A DNA stretch of 55,427 bases from an uncultured Eubacteriales bacterium (GTDB lineage: Bacteria; Bacillota; Clostridia; Oscillospirales; CAG-272), in assembly GCA_905201895.1 (NCBI GenBank), contig CAJKPX010000012.1:1-55427 (forward strand), read 5' to 3'. Within the stretch, counting starts at the first letter, position 1. The number at the start of each line of letters is the position of its first letter. Below, piece by piece: positions 32,296-39,843 of this stretch. The notes beneath the pieces are model-generated. The model was not told the DNA's origin. It saw only the letters and a list, made by a program, of their open reading frames with translations, and made no database searches. Position numbers and translations under genes: made by a program.

Positions 32296-32315
32296 GAAAC
32301 GGGCGATCCCGTTTC
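32296..32315. repeat. Palindromic direct repeat, copy 2
   Basis: Exact second copy of the 20-bp palindrome at 32152-32171, 144 bp away. Confidence 0.7.
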
Positions 32316-32325
32316 AAGATTTTTT

Positions 32326-32406
32326 GTGCCCCCCTTGCGGAGATCTTCCCTGCCGCGGCGAGCCGCGGCAGGGATTTTCCCCTTGATCTCCTTACAAGGA
32401 GGGCAC
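32326..32406 (-). terminator. 81-bp imperfect inverted repeat, probable terminator of the SBP-CBM9 unit
   Basis: Nested pairing blocks GTGCCC/GGGCAC, CCTTG/CAAGG, GGAGATC/GATCTCC and CCCTGCCGCGGC/GCCGCGGCAGGG, with a GA centre and one bulge. On the minus strand it follows the stop of the 34340 gene and runs into a T-rich stretch after AAAAAATC. It is far longer than ordinary terminators here and could also be a repetitive palindromic element. Confidence 0.6.
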
Positions 32407-32462
32407 TGTTTTCAAGTCAAATCAATCGACTTGCTTAATATTACCTTTTGGAGGTTGACTGA

Positions 32463-34340
32463 TTAGTCTTCCTTCTTGCGGCAGATTGCAGGAACTGCTG
32501 CGAGTGCGAGCAGAGCTACAACTGCGCCACCTGCTACGGATTTACAACCCTTGGACTCATCGGGCTTCTTATCGTCGGTAGGAGCCGCGGTGGGAGCCTC
32601 GGTGGGATCCTCGTCGGTATCAGCTGCGGTGGTGCCTGCTGCGGTGGTATCAGCTGCAGTGGTGTCAGCAGCGGTGGTATCAGCAGCGGTGGTGGTATCA
32701 GACACAGTGGTATCAGGAGCGGTGGTCTCGTCAGCGCCCTGGGTGTAATCATCAGGATCGCCAACTGCGCATACGAGGTTGGTGGTAACAACGTTGGTTA
32801 CGGTTGCGCCGTCTGCCTTAACGCCAGCAACACCGTCGGTGAGCTTGTCGGTCTCGGAGTCAGCGATGAAGGTACCCTCGAGGGTAACGTTCTTAATCGT
32901 ACCGGTTGCTGCCAGAGTGGTTGCGAGACCCATCTCATCGTAGAAGCCCGTGCCATACATAGCGTCATTGTAGAGACCCTTGATGGTGTGGCCCTGACCG
33001 TCGAGCGTACCTGCGAAGTTGAGCAGACCGTACCAGATGTTGCCGGGACGGGTGTTTGCTGCGCCGGTGTAGCCGGGGTTCAGGTCGATGTCAGCGGTGA
33101 GCTTGAAGGTCTTGCCAGCAGTTACGAGAGCTGCGCCCTCTGCATCCTGCGCGATCTTTGCCTCGTAGTATGCGAGGTAAGGAGCACGAATCTCGGTGTT
33201 AGCCTCGTCTCTCCAGTCGCCGTTAGCATATCCGCCCGGCTTGGAGGGCAGGGTTACGCTAGTGTCAGCAGCTGCATAGCCGGCAAGCTTGTTCCAGGAG
33301 TGCGTGAGGTAAACGAGACCGAGGAGGTCAGCAGCGTCTGCGATCTCGAACTCGGTAGCGTCCTTGTTGTACCAGCTGTAGTCGGGCTTGATGTGCTCGG
33401 AAACCGAGTTGATCATCTTAACAGGAGCGTGGCCGGAGTAGTCGGAGGAGTTGATGGTGCCGTCCATGAGGAACTGGTTTACGTGGTAAACCTTCGTACC
33501 GGTATCGGAGTCATAGTTCATGTACATCTTGATACCGAACTCTGCGCCGAGCTCACCCTTGAAATCATCAGCCTCAACGTTGCCGTAGCAGAGGGTGGAC
33601 CACGGGATTACAGACTCCTGGAGGTAACCGTCAGCGGTGATCGCGGTGAAGGACTTAACGCCTGCATACGCGCCATCCTTGCCGGTTGCCAGATCCCAAA
33701 CGTATTCTTTGTAAACGCTGGGACGGTAAGAGGTGATCTGCATCTCACGACCGTACATAATGGAAGGAGCAACGGTTCCAACTGCCTTCGGAACAACAGT
33801 CTCAAGGCCGTCAACAACCTGCGTCTCGGTCAGAGCAACGGGTACGCAGAACATGATCTGGTGAGAGATCACATCGCCGAACTCGGTCATGGGAGCGGGA
33901 AGCATGATGTTGAAGTTGGTCTGGTCGCCGCTGGACCAGCAGTTGTCGAACTTGTCGTTTGCTGCCCAGTCGTAGGTCTCATCAAAACGCTGCTCAAGGA
34001 TGTACAGGTTGTTCTCATCCCACATCAGGCGAATCTCAGAGTTGCCCGAGGTGGTGTTGGAGGTCCAACCATGACAAAGGTTGAAGTTCATTTTGATAGC
34101 TGCGGCGCCTGCGTCGTTGATGTAGGTGAATGCGTTAGCCCAAGCAGCATCAACTACACCATCAACAGTGGGGGTACCATTTGCAGCAAAGAGGTTCTCA
34201 ACGGTTCTGTCGAAAAGTTCAGCAGAATCACGGGTTTCTACGCCCTCGGGAAGCTCGTCGACATACTCAACGCCGAAGGTCGAAACCGCCATTGTGAATA
34301 CCATCACTACTGCGAGAAGAAGAGGAACAATGCGTTTCAT
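32463..34340 (-). CDS. CBM9-GLUG surface protein with Thr-rich stalk and C-terminal membrane anchor
   Basis: A 625-residue protein: signal peptide (MKRIVPLLLAVVMVFTMAVSTFG), CBM9/DOMON-like domain (about 45-315: PTVDGVVDAAWANA, MWDENNLYILEQRFDE, ESVIPWSTLCYG), DYSWY linker, GLUG-like region (about 330-520), a low-complexity stalk of TTAAD-type units (about 540-590) and a C-terminal GG-containing hydrophobic helix followed by CRKKED. This tail is membrane-anchoring, so the binding domains are displayed on stalks at the cell surface. It is the only member of the local family with such an anchor. It lies 57 nt downstream of a solute-binding lipoprotein gene and is probably co-transcribed with it. 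The start follows AAAAAGGAG. Confidence 0.82.
   Translation of the reverse strand: MKRIVPLLLAVVMVFTMAVSTFGVEYVDELPEGVETRDSAELFDRTVENLFAANGTPTVDGVVDAAWANAFTYINDAGAAAIKMNFNLCHGWTSNTTSGNSEIRLMWDENNLYILEQRFDETYDWAANDKFDNCWSSGDQTNFNIMLPAPMTEFGDVISHQIMFCVPVALTETQVVDGLETVVPKAVGTVAPSIMYGREMQITSYRPSVYKEYVWDLATGKDGAYAGVKSFTAITADGYLQESVIPWSTLCYGNVEADDFKGELGAEFGIKMYMNYDSDTGTKVYHVNQFLMDGTINSSDYSGHAPVKMINSVSEHIKPDYSWYNKDATEFEIADAADLLGLVYLTHSWNKLAGYAAADTSVTLPSKPGGYANGDWRDEANTEIRAPYLAYYEAKIAQDAEGAALVTAGKTFKLTADIDLNPGYTGAANTRPGNIWYGLLNFAGTLDGQGHTIKGLYNDAMYGTGFYDEMGLATTLAATGTIKNVTLEGTFIADSETDKLTDGVAGVKADGATVTNVVTTNLVCAVGDPDDYTQGADETTAPDTTVSDTTTAADTTAADTTAADTTAAGTTAADTDEDPTEAPTAAPTDDKKPDESKGCKSVAGGAVVALLALAAVPAICRKKED
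32617..32730 (-). repeat. Tandem 15-bp coding repeats (Thr-Ala-Asp stalk)
   Basis: Imperfect repeats around GCGGTGGTATCAGCA encode the TTAAD units of the surface stalk. Such repeats can change in number by slippage, altering stalk length without breaking the frame. Confidence 0.7.
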
Positions 34341-34397
34341 GTTTTTTTCTCCTTTTTTATGTTTTTTTGGGGAAACAAATGTTAGCGCCGCGGTTTT

Positions 34398-35990
34398 TTA
34401 TGCAGCCGCGCGATCTGCAGCGATCTTGTCAAGGTCTGCGTAGAGGTCACGCAGAAGCTTTCGCCATGCGCCTGCATTCGAGCTATATGCACCTGCCACC
34501 TGGTTGTCGGTTCCCTTACTGATGTTGGTCTCAACAAGGTTGGTCATGAGCGAATAGCAGGTTGCAAGGCAGTTGGAATATGCCAGCTCCCATGCAGGGT
34601 CGAAGGATTTACGGATCAGCTCAAGGGTTGCAACGCACTTGGGGTTGTTGAAGGACTTATACTTGATGGTTTCCTCATAGTATGCGTCGGTAACCTCAAA
34701 GTAGCTCACTGCGGAGAGCATCTCCACAACAACGCCTGCCATCTCGGTGTTTCCTACGTTGTAAGGAACGAGGATACCCGTTACGGTGTCGCGAACGCCG
34801 GTGTGGTAAGCGTCCTGCTGCTCGTTATACTTGGGAAGGGGCATTACGCCGTAGTCATCTCTGAGGACTTCCTTAAAGACAACTGCCTCGCCGAGCATCT
34901 GCGTGTAGAACAGTGCGTGACCGGTTTTGAAGATGTCATTCTGCTCGCCCGCGCCGTTGTTGCCTGCGAAGGAATAGTGAACCTGATCGGTTTCCTGCAG
35001 GAAATCTGCAACCTCCTGCAGCTTCGCCTCAACGTCGGCAGCAATCGCGGTGGTGTTGATCTCGTGCTTGCCGTCGGCATTCACGGGGATCAGGTCGATA
35101 TCAAAGCCGCCGCAAGAGAAGTTGCGGAGCGAGTGACCGTTCATGAGCAGACCGTAGGTGCGGTCCTCAAGATCAAGATCAAGGTTGGTGGTAACCATGG
35201 TGGTGTAGGTCTTCATCTTGTCAAAGGTCCAATCGCCGTCGAGTGCCAGATCGTAGAAATCCTCGTCGATGCCGTAGTTCTCTGCAACCTGCGAGTTGAA
35301 GAAGACAACCATCATGTAGGAGTAAAGGGTGTAGGCGATATCGCCGTATGCGAGGTACTGCGCGCCGTTGTAGTTTGCGGTTTCATAGAACGCCTCGGAC
35401 CACCATCTCTTGGAGAGGTCGACCACGGGAAGCTCGTTGAAATCCCAACCGCAACCCTCAACCGCAAGGTTGACCAGATATGCCTGGTGGGTTGCAATCA
35501 GCTCGTATGCACTGGTTTGCACGCGGCTGTTGTTACGAACGGTTTGCATAAATTCGGGGTTACCGCCCGTGGCCCAGTCACCCGGCTGCGGAATTACGAT
35601 AATGTCGATGTTGCAGCGCTCCTCAACCTCAGCGTTTCGGTCGAATACTGCCTGCTCAACGCCCGAAAGATCGGCGGTGTCGGGAGCCTCGAACTCATAG
35701 GTGGTGGAGGATCTGGACAGGATTCTGTATTCCTGAACTGCGTCGCCCCATTTGTAGGTTTGCTGGAGGTGATCGGTGCTGATGTCATCCTCGCCGGTGG
35801 TTACGTCGCCGCCGGTGGTTTCATCATCGTCACCCGCCGTGGTGCCGTCGGTTGCGTCTTTATCTGCCGTTGTGGAATCATCGGTTTCCTTCGGCTCATT
35901 GGGCTTCGAGTTATCGTTACAGCCGGCGAACGCACAAATGATTGTGGCAAGAACGAGCATCAGGCAAAACACCCGTTTCATCGTGTTCAT
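34398..35990 (-). CDS. Extracellular solute-binding lipoprotein (paralogue 1)
   Basis: A 530-residue lipoprotein with lipobox FAGC (C24), an acidic Thr/Gly/Asp linker (about 25-70) and an ABC-type solute-binding fold. Family-wide motifs shared with the three paralogues here: TYEFE(A/S)P, LSGVEQA(V/I)(F/Y)DRN, EERCN, LIATHQAYL, KRWWSEAFY, YNGAQYLAYGDIAYTLY, LALDGDWTF and DTVTGI(L/M)VPYN. The size and the aromatic WWSE segment fit large-oligosaccharide binding proteins, but the ligand is unknown. The ATG at 35990 has AAAGGAG 8 nt upstream, better than the ATG at 35981. It heads a two-gene unit with the anchored CBM9-GLUG protein and has a paired 21-bp-spaced element upstream. No permease is encoded nearby. 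Confidence 0.88.
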   Translation of the reverse strand: MNTMKRVFCLMLVLATIICAFAGCNDNSKPNEPKETDDSTTADKDATDGTTAGDDDETTGGDVTTGEDDISTDHLQQTYKWGDAVQEYRILSRSSTTYEFEAPDTADLSGVEQAVFDRNAEVEERCNIDIIVIPQPGDWATGGNPEFMQTVRNNSRVQTSAYELIATHQAYLVNLAVEGCGWDFNELPVVDLSKRWWSEAFYETANYNGAQYLAYGDIAYTLYSYMMVVFFNSQVAENYGIDEDFYDLALDGDWTFDKMKTYTTMVTTNLDLDLEDRTYGLLMNGHSLRNFSCGGFDIDLIPVNADGKHEINTTAIAADVEAKLQEVADFLQETDQVHYSFAGNNGAGEQNDIFKTGHALFYTQMLGEAVVFKEVLRDDYGVMPLPKYNEQQDAYHTGVRDTVTGILVPYNVGNTEMAGVVVEMLSAVSYFEVTDAYYEETIKYKSFNNPKCVATLELIRKSFDPAWELAYSNCLATCYSLMTNLVETNISKGTDNQVAGAYSSNAGAWRKLLRDLYADLDKIAADRAAA

Positions 35991-36047
35991 TTCAAACACT
36001 CCTTTCGTGTCAGATGATATAGTTAGCACTTTTGTATAAGCATTCAT

Positions 36048-36109
36048 ATTCTATCACATCCTCCGCTCAATTGCTATCATTTTTTTGCAGAAAAATAAGT
36101 ATTTTTTGC
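36048..36109 (-). promoter_or_regulatory. Promoter with paired AraC-type half-sites (SBP 1)
   Basis: On the minus strand: half-sites GCAAAAAATACTTAT and GCAAAAAAATGATAG with their GC dinucleotides at 36108-36109 and 36087-36088, exactly 21 bp apart, then TAGCAA (-35, 36071-36076), 17 bp and TAGAAT (-10, 36048-36053, preceded by TGA). The proximal site abuts the -35, as for class II activators. Confidence 0.65.
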
Positions 36110-36198
36110 TCGAATTATCAATTTGCACAATTCTAAAACCATCGTTTTGTACTGCTTTCACAAAGCGATTTTTCCAACCTAATATATTGTATGAAGAA

Positions 36199-36234
36199 AG
36201 CCAACGGCAGTTCCACGTGGGAACGCCGTTGGCT
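36199..36234 (-). terminator. Terminator of SBP 2
   Basis: AGCCAACGGC (36199-36208) pairs with GCCGTTGGCT (36225-36234), with an inner GTTCC/GGGAAC stem. Leftward it is followed by TTTCTTC. Together with the regulatory element at 36048-36109 it accounts for the gap between the two SBP genes. Confidence 0.65.
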
Positions 36235-36276
36235 AAAAAATTATACTATCATTTTTTTGAAGCGTTCAAGCTCCGA

Positions 36277-37854
36277 TCATGCCGTAGCACGCTTGTCTGC
36301 GATCTTATCAAGCATTTTGTAGAGGTCTCTGCAACGCTTGCGGTAGGTACCAACAGACGATTTGTAGTTGGTATTGACATCAACCGGAACGCCTGCCGAA
36401 ACACTGGAGCCAACCGAGCCGCTGAACAGCGAGTTCGCATAGTTCATGTAGTACGAGAAAGACATCACGAAGGAGGGTGCGAAGGTGGTACGGATCAGCT
36501 CAAGGGTCTGCACGCAGAGAGGATTGTTGAAGGACTGATACTTCAGCTTTTCCTCGTAGTATGCATCGGTAACCTCCTGGAAGCTATACATCGAGAGCAT
36601 CTCGGTGACAGTGCCTGCCATCTCGGCGTTCCTGCAGTTGTAAGGAACCATGATACCGGTTACGGTGTCACGGATACCGGTTACGTAGTTCTTCTGCAGA
36701 TCGTTATACTTGGGGAAAGGCAACAGACCGTAGTTCTGCGCCATCTCGCCCTTGAGGTAGGTTGCGGAGTCGAGCGTTTGAGAATAGAACAGTGCTCTGC
36801 CCTCTGCAAAGATCGGGTCATGCTTCCATGCAGCGGTGGAGGAATCGCAGTCAGCCAGAACGTTGGGATTTGCGGTTACAAAGGAAAGGAAATCCTGCAG
36901 AGGCGTGGACTGCGAAACGTGCAGGCTCGAAGCAAACTCGTGCTGACCGTCTGCATTGATGGGAGCAAGGTCAACGCCCAGAGCACCCATGAAGGAGCGC
37001 TGTGCGTGCGAGTTGGTGAGGAAACCGTACTCACGGCTTGCCTCATCCGCATCGGGATTGGGGGTGATGAGCGCGGAGTATTCCTTCAGCTTTGCGAAGG
37101 TCCAGTCGCCGTCGAGTGCGAGCTCATACAGACCGTCGATACCGACGTCCTCTGCGAGCTGCTCGTTGAAGAAGATTACCTCGAGGTACTCGTAGAGCGT
37201 GTAGGCGATGTCGCCGTACATCATGTAGACCGCGCCGTTGTAGTTTACTTCATTGTAGTAAGCCTCACTCCACCAGATCTTGGAGAGGTCGATGTTGGGA
37301 AGCTGGTCGAAATCCCAGGAGTAGCCCTCGAGAACCGCACTTGCCAGGTATGCCTGGTGGGTTGCAACGAGGTCATACTGGCTCGTGGTGAGCGAGTTGT
37401 TCTCGCGGAGAGCCGCGGTGAAGGTTTCGAGGTTGCCCCAGTCGCCTGCAAGCGGAATTACCTTGATCTCAACGTTGCAGCGCTCTTCGGTTGCGGCATT
37501 GCGGTCATAGATCGCCTGCTCAACGCCCGAGAGGTTAGCGCCCTTGGGGGACTCGAACTCATAGGTCGTGCTCGAGCGCGAGAGAACTACGAATTCCTGC
37601 ACGCCACCGAAATCGTAGCTGGGGTCAAGCGTGTCAGCCTTGCGAGGATCCTCGGTTACGTCGCCGCCGGTGGTGTTATCGTCGCCTGCCGTGGTGTCAT
37701 CATTGCCGTTCTCGTCACCGTTACCTGCGGTGGTCGAGGTTTCGTCATCGGTGTCATCGGGATTCTTCTTCGAGTTGTCGTTACAACCCGCAAGAACACC
37801 AACGAGCATCGTCAGAACGAGCAAAAGGCACAGAAGTCTCTTGGTTGTGTTCAT
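36277..37854 (-). CDS. Extracellular solute-binding lipoprotein (paralogue 2)
   Basis: A 525-residue lipoprotein: MNTTKRLLCLLLVLTMLVGV then LAGC (C24), a 50-residue acidic linker with TTAGDD units, and a solute-binding fold with the shared motifs YEFESPKG, LSGVEQAIYDRN, EERCNVEI, YDLVATHQAYLAS, WWSEAYYNEVNYNG and DTVTGIMVPYN. AAAGGAG lies about 10 nt before the ATG. It is a single-gene unit with its own terminator and its own paired regulatory element. It is closest to paralogue 4 (50303): both have MMYGDIAYTLYEYL and EGYSWDF/DGYGWDF segments, while paralogues 1 and 3 share other details. The ligand is not known, and no cognate permease genes are in the window. Confidence 0.88.
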   Translation of the reverse strand: MNTTKRLLCLLLVLTMLVGVLAGCNDNSKKNPDDTDDETSTTAGNGDENGNDDTTAGDDNTTGGDVTEDPRKADTLDPSYDFGGVQEFVVLSRSSTTYEFESPKGANLSGVEQAIYDRNAATEERCNVEIKVIPLAGDWGNLETFTAALRENNSLTTSQYDLVATHQAYLASAVLEGYSWDFDQLPNIDLSKIWWSEAYYNEVNYNGAVYMMYGDIAYTLYEYLEVIFFNEQLAEDVGIDGLYELALDGDWTFAKLKEYSALITPNPDADEASREYGFLTNSHAQRSFMGALGVDLAPINADGQHEFASSLHVSQSTPLQDFLSFVTANPNVLADCDSSTAAWKHDPIFAEGRALFYSQTLDSATYLKGEMAQNYGLLPFPKYNDLQKNYVTGIRDTVTGIMVPYNCRNAEMAGTVTEMLSMYSFQEVTDAYYEEKLKYQSFNNPLCVQTLELIRTTFAPSFVMSFSYYMNYANSLFSGSVGSSVSAGVPVDVNTNYKSSVGTYRKRCRDLYKMLDKIADKRATA

Positions 37855-37888
37855 AGTTAAACACTCCTTTCGTTAAATAGGTAGTCAC

Positions 37889-37950
37889 ATTTTAGCATAT
37901 TGCTCGTCGATTTTCTATTATTTTTTTGCTTGAAAATAAGTATTTTTTGC
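37889..37950 (-). promoter_or_regulatory. Promoter with paired AraC-type half-sites (SBP 2)
   Basis: On the minus strand: GCAAAAAATACTTAT and GCAAAAAAATAATAG, GC at 37949-37950 and 37928-37929 (21 bp apart), TAGAAA (37912-37917), 17 bp, TAAAAT (37889-37894). The distance from the proximal GC to the -10 is the same as upstream of SBP 1. Confidence 0.65.
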
Positions 37951-38062
37951 ACGCATTGTTGTTTTTTCACAAAGCGTAAGCCTCCCAATTAGGAATTTGG
38001 AACAAATCGGCATTGGCAAAGCAAAGAGGGAGAGCCTGCGAATGAGAACAATGAAAGAGAGA

Positions 38063-38085
38063 GGGCTGCGCCATTGGCGCAGCCC
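38063..38085 (-). terminator. Terminator of SBP 3
   Basis: GGGCTGCGCC (38063-38072), loop ATT, GGCGCAGCCC (38076-38085). Leftward it is followed by TCTCTCTTTC. Confidence 0.65.
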
Positions 38086-38112
38086 AAAAGCTATTCGGTT
38101 CCTTTTTGTTTT

Positions 38113-39684
38113 TTATGCTGCGGCGCGCTCTGCGGCGATCTGATCGAGATCAGCATAGAGATCGCGGAGCTGTCTGCGCCAGGTTCCGATGCTCGTGCTA
38201 TAAGCGTTTGCAACCGTACCGTTTGCGCCGTTCTTGATATTGCTCTCGATCACGTTTGCAACCATCGAGCTGGTTCCGGACAGGATCATACCGTAAACCG
38301 AGGTGAAGGTGGGGCTGAGGTTGACACGAACAAGCTCCAGAATCGGAACGCACTCGGGTGCGTTGAAGGACTGATACTTGAGCGTTTCCTCATAGTATGC
38401 GTCGGTAACCTCTCTCCAACCAACCATTGCGAGCATCTCGGTGACAACGCCCACCATATCCTCGTCATGGCAGTTATAGGGGATCATCACGGCGGTCATA
38501 TCGTCGCAGTAGCCTCCGCGATACTCCTTCTGATTCTCATCGTATTTCGGGAACGGCATCACACCGTAATCGTCATTGGTAACACCCTTGAGGTAGGTTG
38601 CCTGACCGAGCATCTGCGAATAGAACAATCCTCTGCCCTCGGCAAAGATATCGTTCTGGTCGCCGGTTCCGTTGACGCCCTCGGTGGAATAATAAACCTG
38701 ATCAACTCCGGTGGAAAGGTTGACAAGCGACTGTGCAACCGCCTCGATCGAGGCTTCGATCTTGGAGGGCATCGAATGCGTGCCATCTGCCTCTCTCACA
38801 GCCCAGTCCTTGTCGAAGCCGGTCATGAATGCGCGCATGGAGTGTCCGTTGGTGAGGAAACCGAAGGTGCGCATCTCAAACTCCTCGTCGGGATTTGTGG
38901 TAACCTTTGTGATGTATTCCTGCAGCTTTGCATAGGTCCAGTCGCCGTCAAGCGCAAGATCGTAAAGATCGTCCTTGATCTCATAGCGATCTGCAAGGGT
39001 GTTGTTGACAAACATCACCATCATGTAAGCATAGAGGGTGTGTGCAAGGTCACCGAACGCAAGATACTGCGCGCCGTTGTAGTTGCTCTGCTCGTAGAAC
39101 GCGCCGCTCCACCATCTCTTGGAAAGATTGATGTAGGGCAGGTCTGCAAAATCGTGTCCCATGCCCTCAACGGCAAGGCTCATCAGATAAACCGAGTGCG
39201 TTGCAATCAACGAGTACTCGCTGTTTGTAAGCATCGAGTTATTTCTCACGGCTTGGAGAAAGACCTCACGGTCATTCCACTCGCCGGCAAGGGGCATAAC
39301 CGACAGCTCAACGTTGCAGCGCTCCTCAACCTCGGTGTTGCGGTTGTAGATTGCCTGGTCCACGCCCGAGAGATTGTTACCCTTGGGGGTTTCAAACTCA
39401 TAAGCGGTGGTGGATCTCGAAAGAATCACGAATTCCTTGGTTTCCATGGAGGGGAAGTAGTCCTCCAGATCGTCGCGGGTGAAGCCATCGTCATCGGTAT
39501 CGTCACCGCCCGTGGTTGCATCGCCTGCCGTGGTAGCGTCGCCGCCCGTGGTAGCGTCGCCGCCCGTGGTGGAATTGTCGGTGTCCTGCGGATTCTTATC
39601 CGTCGAGCCGTTGCAGCCCGCAAAAACGCAGAGGCACATCACCAGAGCCAACATCAGACAGATCAGTTTTTTCATGGTATTCAT
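38113..39684 (-). CDS. Extracellular solute-binding lipoprotein (paralogue 3)
   Basis: A 523-residue lipoprotein with FAGC lipobox (C24). The linker contains ATTGGD-type units encoded by 18-bp DNA repeats. The solute-binding fold has the shared motifs AYEFETPKGNNLSGVDQAIYNRN, EERCNVELSV, SLIATHSVYLMSLAVEG, KRWWSGAFYEQSNYNGAQYL and LALDGDWTYAKL; the usual WWSE is WWSG here. It ends DLYADLDQIAAERAAA, like paralogue 1 (DLYADLDKIAADRAAA). AAAAGGAG precedes the ATG. It has a good consensus promoter but lacks the paired AraC-type element seen upstream of its neighbours, so it is probably regulated differently. Confidence 0.88.
   Translation of the reverse strand: MNTMKKLICLMLALVMCLCVFAGCNGSTDKNPQDTDNSTTGGDATTGGDATTAGDATTGGDDTDDDGFTRDDLEDYFPSMETKEFVILSRSTTAYEFETPKGNNLSGVDQAIYNRNTEVEERCNVELSVMPLAGEWNDREVFLQAVRNNSMLTNSEYSLIATHSVYLMSLAVEGMGHDFADLPYINLSKRWWSGAFYEQSNYNGAQYLAFGDLAHTLYAYMMVMFVNNTLADRYEIKDDLYDLALDGDWTYAKLQEYITKVTTNPDEEFEMRTFGFLTNGHSMRAFMTGFDKDWAVREADGTHSMPSKIEASIEAVAQSLVNLSTGVDQVYYSTEGVNGTGDQNDIFAEGRGLFYSQMLGQATYLKGVTNDDYGVMPFPKYDENQKEYRGGYCDDMTAVMIPYNCHDEDMVGVVTEMLAMVGWREVTDAYYEETLKYQSFNAPECVPILELVRVNLSPTFTSVYGMILSGTSSMVANVIESNIKNGANGTVANAYSTSIGTWRRQLRDLYADLDQIAAERAAA
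39503..39574 (-). repeat. Four 18-bp tandem repeats in the linker of SBP 3
   Basis: Units at 39503, 39521, 39539 and 39557, close to TCGCCGCCCGTGGTAGCG; two differ by only two bases. They encode six-residue ATTGGD-type units between the lipid anchor and the binding domain. Confidence 0.85.
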
Positions 39685-39732
39685 CTTTTTTCTCCTTTTT
39701 CAGAATTGGAAATTTCTTTCCTTGTGTTCTTT

Positions 39733-39760
39733 ATTATACCACGTTTTCGGAAAATGTCAA
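39733..39760 (-). promoter_or_regulatory. Promoter of SBP 3
   Basis: On the minus strand: TTGACA (39755-39760), a 16-bp spacer and TATAAT (39733-39738) preceded by TGG (extended -10). Confidence 0.75.
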
Positions 39761-39785
39761 TGTGTTCCGCCAAAATCCCCAAAAA

Positions 39786-39829
39786 AAATCCGCACCTCCC
39801 TGCCCCTTCGGGCAGAAAAGTGCGGATTT
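39786..39829 (-). terminator. Terminator of the beta-mannosidase gene
   Basis: AAATCCGCAC (39786-39795) pairs with GTGCGGATTT (39820-39829), with an inner CTGCCC/GGGCAG stem; TTTTTTTT follows leftward. Confidence 0.85.
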
Positions 39830-39843
39830 GGATATAAAAACGG

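Larger units (their letters stand above)
31913..32462. repeat. 550-bp non-coding region packed with palindromes and a short direct repeat
   Basis: No credible gene is seen here. Read left to right there are several hairpins: GGTGC...GCACC (about 32068-32089), CAGCCG/CGGCTG (32218-32234), CCTCCC/GGGAGG (32238-32258) and CTTGGG/CCCAAG (32260-32279). The CGTCAGCCG...CGGCTGCCACCTCCCCTT stretch resembles a repeat family scattered in many Clostridia genomes (recalled, not searched). The palindrome GAAACGGGCGATCCCGTTTC occurs twice (32152 and 32296), and a long inverted repeat lies at 32326-32406. The array could be a MITE-type element, or it may insulate and terminate the upstream transcript. Confidence 0.65.

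Noticed and set aside
34398..39684. Complete ABC sugar transport operon
   Set aside because: Only binding proteins are found; no permease or ATPase frames exist in the region on either strand.
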